Shown here in pieces: positions 6,201 through 8,277 of a DNA stretch of 8,277 nucleotides (position 1 is its first letter; each line of letters starts with the position of its first letter). The position numbers and the translations under genes were made by a program. The notes under the pieces are model-generated. The model was not told where the DNA came from, made no database searches, and saw only the letters and a program-made list of their open reading frames with translations. Origin of the DNA: Actinomycetota bacterium (lineage in GTDB: Bacteria; Actinomycetota; Actinomycetes; S36-B12; UBA5976). Location: the NCBI GenBank assembly GCA_009704345.1, contig WLEH01000034.1, forward strand, positions 1 to 8,277, written 5' to 3'.

Positions 6201-6612
6201 CTCCAGAAGATGGACTTTTGTAATCTGTTTGTGTTTTATTTTTAAATAAATCAATTAAATTATTAATATTTGATGTAATAATTAAATAATCTATCAATAT
6301 TAATATTTTATCTATAGCAGTATTAATCTTGTTTGTTTTAATATCAGCATTAATTAAAAAAATATCTGTTAAAATTTTATTTAAAAAATCATTAGGAGGA
6401 ACTGGTTTATCTACACTTTTACTAGATACTGCAGATGATGGAGCAGGTGCCGCTTCTGCTGCTACTTTTGTTGGTGATCTTTTACTAGTACCATTATCCA
6501 TAGAATCTCTTTCTCTTTTTACCCCTAAAATGGTAGCAGGCGTAGAACTACTAGAAGAACTACTATTTTGTACACTACGAGATTTTAGTGTAACTCTACT
6601 AGAAGATGACAT
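3202..6612 (-). CDS. Large AT-rich protein: coiled-coil-like middle, candidate C-terminal PIN/NYN-like nuclease domain
   Basis: This 1136-residue protein is read from ATG 6612. Residues 1-66 are Ser/Ala-rich with basic clusters (KRERD, SKRSPTK) and look disordered. Residues 75-680 are rich in Asn, Ile, Lys and Leu and probably helical; 300-355 is very highly charged and coiled-coil-like. From about 770 the character changes. YYLIDGMNMIN (772-782) resembles the first Asp strand of PIN/NYN ribonucleases, KKIILVYLF (840-848) a following core strand, and SDDHIIMYIYL (1010-1020) plus KVSMISRDRY (1031-1040) the later Asp pair and the S-x-D element. A basic patch (971-999) bounded by Gly-Gly lies between the halves. 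No signal peptide is seen; one hydrophobic stretch (237-245) is too short for a sure membrane helix. RNA cleavage by the C-terminal part is inference. G+C is far below most neighbours (11 of 60 at 4081-4140), and orientation is opposite to every other gene, hinting at separate origin. Confidence 0.9.
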   Translation of the reverse strand: MSSSSRVTLKSRSVQNSSSSSSSTPATILGVKRERDSMDNGTSKRSPTKVAAEAAPAPSSAVSSKSVDKPVPPNDFLNKILTDIFLINADIKTNKINTAIDKILILIDYLIITSNINNLIDLFKNKTQTDYKSPSSGVFSKHNGVYNSHSIFLSFSDTIHRVDSELKAAQITKINNFYKKFLNGIRDTLLTKKDLITTTFIDINKLLTSINDKKIENKDVDSEINSIKTKLLKIKPNFLFIFFIKNLSDKISTILKEDTLTLLNTNLQFFNAIPAEINTLDKIKQFTSKIDNEIGKSHDDLVKEKTELEESKRITREKDEQDRIQIRKRMEINDVTSKFDKINTEISELKKHYEKIITSNDQKLGNGLDNFNELNRNIIEYNTNTINNNTVDANRNRTFIENRSPIILDDIKKLIVSINSQIQEINLAIFMEKINGERVLAQNLNTINEDDINTLNPIMEKANTHLETFNQIQGNLQRLINRINEINANIQTAENNTIIININKLLNNYNENIQKFNRDYADSINTPLDTFGNDFHNFVVSIRDGTVLDHIEDLTNYFRNKSILNEIQLKIHPLIDKINNLTVDNINSALLRAGTLGIAEPELTNIRNILNQYNERKTTLLANINRIPTQIDLISRDIGTFIQNNKPLIDTRIKEELTRNFDRELGEAQTYHNRLPDYNPNTIVNPTYPGDLYPTDVTLLNSYNHYIQNYINKNQINSVYNTKYAIAENHHPQYSPLDVKFVNYVNCGFKYIQDNLTFIHNIFNENGDSHNYYLIDGMNMINDYHFLDTFLPLLISIAVNITDVNDQNKSINALKQYILIRNDLTITGDDIMKKFFFSNKKIILVYLFPKLFEQISIKRDRATLNSYNYTGTHQVLTEFDLNFSGERHDGNKFILEPIYLPAPAAEIDNKNIFVMTYHGGNILPSKFQSNACSVYILSIPECDFDVNNSIAAVDYRVNKYNLFDKFILGGKTKKNKKNSRKTRKNSRKKQPLKKLFNKKIGGAIPVKNESDDHIIMYIYLYLSYQSNMINKVSMISRDRYAWITPFNDILDYDVSTYRRKINPYINRELNSDLLNKNNLEIFNSINYTKFIIDDNDAEPSIKLQPNFSHDIDVFIYTGFTQGILENLRMAVDISKM
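3448..4305 (-). other. Candidate PIN/NYN-like domain, split by a basic insert, in the large reverse gene
   Basis: This region covers residues about 770-1055. The order of elements fits a PIN-like fold: hydrophobic strand ending in Asp (LIDGMNMI, D776 and N779), helix, hydrophobic strand (IILVYLF), acidic segment (ECDFD, 941-945), Asp pair before a helix (D1011, D1012), then a strand ending in S-R-D-R-Y (D1038). In Regnase-type NYN domains the corresponding signatures are an IDGSN strand, a DD pair followed by a hydrophobic helix, and an SND element. The insert, about 969-1002 (bases 3607-3708), is almost all Lys/Arg/Asn/Ser and is likely a surface loop able to touch nucleic acid. The match is by eye only. 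Confidence 0.5.
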
Positions 6613-6667
6613 TTATTCATAGTAATATAATAATAAATTAATATGAAATATGCGTAAAAACTGGAAT

Positions 6668-6680
6668 AAAATCGATTTAA
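6668..6680. promoter_or_regulatory. Near-palindromic AAAATCGATTTAA in the middle of the divergent promoter
   Basis: The 117-bp gap between the divergent ATGs at 6612 and 6730 has the 10-bp palindrome AAATCGATTT (6669-6678) at its centre: 56 bases from the reverse ATG and 51 from the forward ATG. Read forward, AAAATCGA (6668-6675) differs from the early octamer AAAATTGA at one base and has the usual spacing to paralog 3. Read in reverse it gives TAAATCGA toward the large gene. A shared bidirectional element is inferred. AAAATTAA (6696-6703) is a second near match, but only 26 bases from the ATG. Confidence 0.45.
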
Positions 6681-6729
6681 CCGTGGTTTAATTTCAAAAT
6701 TAATGCTACCATAAGATTTCATCAGAACA

Positions 6730-7155
6730 ATGCCATCAAGAACTATAAATTACTATAATGACCACGAAGTCATTGAAAGAGAATCATTCGTGATCGTAAC
6801 AGAATATATAACTAGTTATTCAGATGTGTATAAAACATATGTGAATACGGAGACCTTGAAATATTCTAATGAATATTCCGAGCATAATGACGGATTCACC
6901 TATTTCAATCTCTTTAAAAAAGAAGAAAATGGGAGCAAAACTTTCCTAACACAATACCAAACTATTAGTGGTACTGTTATTACACCCGAAATAGCCGATA
7001 GACTCGGTGATTACTACTGTAAAATTGTTCTAAAATACGGTGTACCAATAGGAGAAAGCATTCCATGCATCTATTCAGGCGTCTGCGTCAAACCATTAGG
7101 ATTAACTCTAATTAATCCTTCTATAAAAAAACTGTATATTGATGCGGATGAGTGA
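6730..7155 (+). CDS. Unknown-family paralog 3
   Basis: This 141-residue protein is the third member of the family. Landmarks in order are NYYNDHEVIERESFVIVTEY (about 7-26), NTETLKYSNEYSEHNDGF, YFNLFKKEENG, a TQYQT strand also close to the ITYQV and TNYQT of copies 1 and 4, TPEIADRLGDYYCK, a SIPCIYSG segment, and the end block LTLINPSIKKLYI followed by a short acidic tail (DADE). It is a few residues longer than copies 1 and 2, through one more residue before ETLKY and the acidic tail. In residue identity it looks closest to copy 2 at the C-terminal end (INPSIKK versus IDPSIKK) and to copy 4 elsewhere. Base composition is AT-rich (17 G+C of 60 at 6901-6960), unlike copy 1. It is divergently transcribed from the large gene. 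Function is unknown. Confidence 0.84.
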   Translation: MPSRTINYYNDHEVIERESFVIVTEYITSYSDVYKTYVNTETLKYSNEYSEHNDGFTYFNLFKKEENGSKTFLTQYQTISGTVITPEIADRLGDYYCKIVLKYGVPIGESIPCIYSGVCVKPLGLTLINPSIKKLYIDADE

Positions 7156-7156
7156 T

Positions 7157-7164
7157 AAAATTGA
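7157..7164 (+). promoter_or_regulatory. AAAATTGA early-promoter element of paralog 4
   Basis: This exact octamer starts one base after the TGA of paralog 3, with 53 bases between it and ATG 7218. It is followed by AT-rich sequence including the palindrome aaatatattt (7184-7193). It implies that the interrupted copy 4 still has an intact promoter. I found no strong hairpin in the 62-bp gap, so paralog 3 may end elsewhere. Confidence 0.7.
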
Positions 7165-7217
7165 TATTGACTCTACCGTAATTAAATATATTTGTATCAT
7201 ACGTGATTACACATAGA

Positions 7218-7634
7218 ATGGAAGCCATGATTTCAAATCACTACTATGATGACGATGAGTCCAAGAAAAATACCTTCGTAATTAGAGCTGAAACTATGGA
7301 ATCCTACGCCGATCTCTACAGATTACAAGTTAATACCGAGACGGACTGATACTTCAATGAGTTTGTTAACTACGATTACGGATATAACGAATTTAACCTC
7401 TATAGAAAAGAGAATGAAGGTATTGTATTAATTACGAATTATCAAACCACTCATGAAACTATTCTAACACCCGAACTTATAGAAAAACTTGGGGATTTCG
7501 TATATAGATCGCAGCAAAAGCTTGGGCGAGAACATGCAGATAGCCTACCATGTATTATGAATGGCGCAACAGTATACGCATCTGGATTAAATTTCATTAA
7601 TCCAGATATAAAATCGCTATTTATAAAGAAATAA
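7218..7634 (+). pseudogene. Unknown-family paralog 4, interrupted by one in-frame TGA
   Basis: From ATG 7218 the frame runs 138 codons to TAA 7632-7634, broken only by TGA at 7347-7349 (codon 44). The two sides align collinearly with the other copies: before it NHYYDDDESKKNTFVI and NTETD, after it YFNEF, EFNLYRKEN, TPELIEKLGDF, SLPCIMNG and NFINPDIKSLFIKK. The stop falls where the others have Arg or Lys (ETDRY, ETSRY, ETLKY), so a CGA or AGA to TGA change explains it. No frameshift is present, and the 94 codons after the stop are intact. A 43-residue peptide would be made without readthrough, and no in-frame ATG restores the core. TGA is a genuine stop in three neighbouring genes, so recoding of the whole genome is unlikely. 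Recent inactivation, a sequencing error and readthrough all remain possible. Confidence 0.78.
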
Positions 7635-7672
7635 CTACTCCGATGGAGGAGTGTTTAACTAATAGCGATTTT
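7610..7672 (+). terminator. Perfect 12-bp inverted repeat with nested hairpin at the 3' end of paralog 4
   Basis: aaaatcgctatt (7610-7621) is the exact reverse complement of aatagcgatttt (7661-7672). Between them actcc (7637-7641) and ggagt (7648-7652) form a nested stem. The left arm lies in the last codons of the gene and the right arm in the spacer, followed by a run of T to 7674. This is the strongest hairpin in the window and is placed as expected for Mimivirus-type 3'-end signals. Confidence 0.7.
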
Positions 7673-7743
7673 TTATACTAGTATTACTTTTCTTACTTAT
7701 AATATCAGAGAATGAATGATATATCTAAGGTGTATCTTACATT

Positions 7744-7831
7744 CTGAAAAGATAATCATTTCAGAAAGATAATCATCTCAGAAAGATAATAATCTTCAGA
7801 AAGATAATAATCCTGAAAAGATAATATCATC
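7744..7831 (+). repeat. Five tandem copies of a 16-19 bp GAAAGATAAT repeat upstream of the HMG-box gene
   Basis: Units begin at 7744, 7762, 7779, 7797 and 7813. All start c(a/t)gaaa, continue agataat and end with a variable catct/aatctt tail. The first and last units have ctgaaaagataat and the middle three cagaaagataat. The array fills most of the spacer and stops 8 bases before ATG 7840. The near-constant 16-18 base spacing suggests either slippage or repeated binding sites for a factor on the promoter or leader of the HMG-box gene. The rest of the 205-bp spacer (7675-7743) shows nothing I can name. Confidence 0.8.
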
Positions 7832-7840
7832 CTCTATAAA
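7832..7840 (+). promoter_or_regulatory. CTCTATAAA box abutting the HMG-box start codon
   Basis: ctctataaa runs directly into the ATG at 7840, its last A being the first base of the start codon, giving TAAATG. The same string precedes the exonuclease start at 8196. In poxviruses a TAAATG at the start codon marks late promoters; a comparable late-class signal here is inferred. Confidence 0.4.
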
Positions 7841-8112
7841 TGTCCGATCTTACTCTCGAAAGTCTCGACCAGCGAATCAGCGCCCTAGAATCCAAAATGT
7901 CCGGAGGTCGCAGCCGCAAACAACAGCAGGCCCAACAGGGTGGCAAAAAGAGCCGCAAACAACAGGGCGGCAAACGCAAGCTCAGCGGCTACATGAAATT
8001 CGTCAAAATGGAGAGCAAGAAACTCGGCGATATGCCCATCACCGAACGCGGACGTAAAATGGGCGAAATGTGGCGCGGAATGACCGATGCCCAGAAAAAG
8101 AAATACCAGTAA
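7840..8112 (+). CDS. Small HMG-box DNA-binding protein
   Basis: This 90-residue protein starts with a short amphipathic helix (LESLDQRISALESKM, 6-20) suited to dimerisation. A basic Gly/Gln linker follows, with two SRKQQ-GGK units (25-45), then an HMG-box-like domain from KRKLSGYMKFVK (45-56) through MGEMWRGMTDAQKKKYQ (74-90). The conserved box features visible are the Tyr/Phe pair in helix 1, Trp78 with the preceding Gly-Glu, and the KKKY of helix 3. The box is short: the chain ends right after Tyr89, so the C-terminal half of the usual third helix is missing. HMG-box proteins bend DNA with little sequence specificity, and giant viruses often encode them, plausibly for packaging or factory DNA architecture. 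G+C is high here (35 of 60 at 7921-7980). Five GATAAT repeats and a TATAAATG lie upstream. Confidence 0.78.
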   Translation: MSDLTLESLDQRISALESKMSGGRSRKQQQAQQGGKKSRKQQGGKRKLSGYMKFVKMESKKLGDMPITERGRKMGEMWRGMTDAQKKKYQ

Positions 8113-8186
8113 ATATGAATCTTTTCATCAAAACTTTCATATCTTCATACAACTGCGCGTCCCGCACCCCCAGTTTTACAATCGAT

Positions 8187-8195
8187 CTCTATAAA
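8187..8195 (+). promoter_or_regulatory. CTCTATAAA box abutting the exonuclease start codon
   Basis: ctctataaa ends immediately before ATG 8196. The identical 9-mer sits at the start of the preceding HMG-box gene, so the two neighbours may share an expression class. The 83-bp gap also holds a small inverted repeat just after the HMG stop, atgaa (8115-8119) and ttcat (8124-8128), a possible weak 3' signal. Confidence 0.4.
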
Positions 8196-8277
8196 ATGGC
8201 TCGCACTGCTATAACTGATAATATCATCGTCTTTGACACCGAGACCACCGGTCTCCCCATCACAATTTCCTTCGGGA
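8196..8277 (+). CDS. DEDD-type 3'-5' exonuclease, N-terminus only
   Basis: Only 27 codons are inside the window. Residues 10-21 read IIVFDTETTGLP, the ExoI motif of DnaQ-like (RNase T / DEDD) exonucleases, with Asp14 and Glu16 as the first two metal ligands. Such enzymes remove nucleotides from 3' ends of DNA or RNA. Whether this is a stand-alone proofreading-like nuclease or part of a larger protein cannot be seen, because the remaining Exo motifs lie beyond 8277. The start is set by the ATG 9 codons before the motif strand and by the CTCTATAAA box directly before it. It lies on the same strand as the HMG-box gene, 83 bp downstream. Confidence 0.8.
   Translation, partial: MARTAITDNIIVFDTETTGLPITISFG

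Noticed and set aside
3202..6612. The large reverse gene as an SMC/ATPase-type or motor protein
   Set aside because: No Walker A (GxxxxGK[ST]) motif or signature motif is present in the translation; only the coiled-coil-like composition would suggest it.
7347..7349. Reassignment of TGA to an amino acid in this genome
   Set aside because: TGA ends three neighbouring genes (2019-2021, 2998-3000, 7153-7155) exactly where the proteins should stop, and no other gene here has an internal TGA.
1..8277. tRNA or rRNA genes
   Set aside because: No cloverleaf-like set of arms with a TTC-type T loop, and no conserved rRNA segment, was seen in any intergenic region.

Overview
The window looks like a piece of a nucleocytoplasmic large DNA virus (giant virus), most likely from the Mimivirus-like order Imitervirales. 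The reasons are: dense, intron-free short genes on both strands; exact copies of the octamer AAAATTGA (the published Mimivirus early-promoter element) upstream of several genes; inverted repeats just after gene ends, as in the Mimivirus 3'-end 'hairpin rule'; and a typical giant-virus gene mix (a GT2 glycosyltransferase, a T5orf172/GIY-YIG protein, an HMG-box protein, a DEDD exonuclease, a lineage-specific paralogous family and a very long AT-rich protein with a Lys-rich patch). No database search was possible, so the taxonomic placement is inference.

Layout. 1-570 (+) is the 3' part of a low-complexity Thr/Pro/Ala/Glu protein with 7-residue repeats. 645-1448 (+) encodes a GT2 glycosyltransferase and 1548-2021 (+) a T5orf172/GIY-YIG-type protein. 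2047-2457 and 2590-3000 (+) are two tandem members of an unrecognised family of about 136-141 residues. 3001-3201 is a convergent intergenic region with strong inverted repeats. 3202-6612 (-) is one very AT-rich gene for a 1136-residue protein: a Ser-rich N-terminus, a long Asn/Ile-rich coiled-coil-like middle, and a C-terminal region that I read as a PIN/NYN-like nuclease domain interrupted by a Gly-Gly-bounded basic patch. 6613-6729 is a divergent promoter region. 6730-7155 (+) is a third family member. 7218-7634 (+) is a fourth, interrupted by one in-frame TGA. 7635-7839 holds a hairpin and a five-copy GATAAT repeat. 7840-8112 (+) encodes a small HMG-box protein, and 8196-8277 (+) is the start of a DEDD exonuclease.

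How it fits together. The four paralogs are the unifying element: copies 1-2 and 3-4 are collinear and flank the reverse-strand AT-rich gene, as if that gene had been inserted into a paralog array or the array had grown around it. The exact early-type octamer was found by eye only upstream of family members, suggesting coordinated early expression. The last two genes instead share CTCTATAAA directly abutting the ATG, suggesting another (perhaps late) expression class. Base composition is patchy: counted 60-base lines give G+C of 29/60 in the glycosyltransferase (1081-1140), 27/60 in paralog 1 (2281-2340), 11/60 in the large reverse gene (4081-4140), 17/60 in paralog 3 (6901-6960) and 35/60 in the HMG gene (7921-7980).
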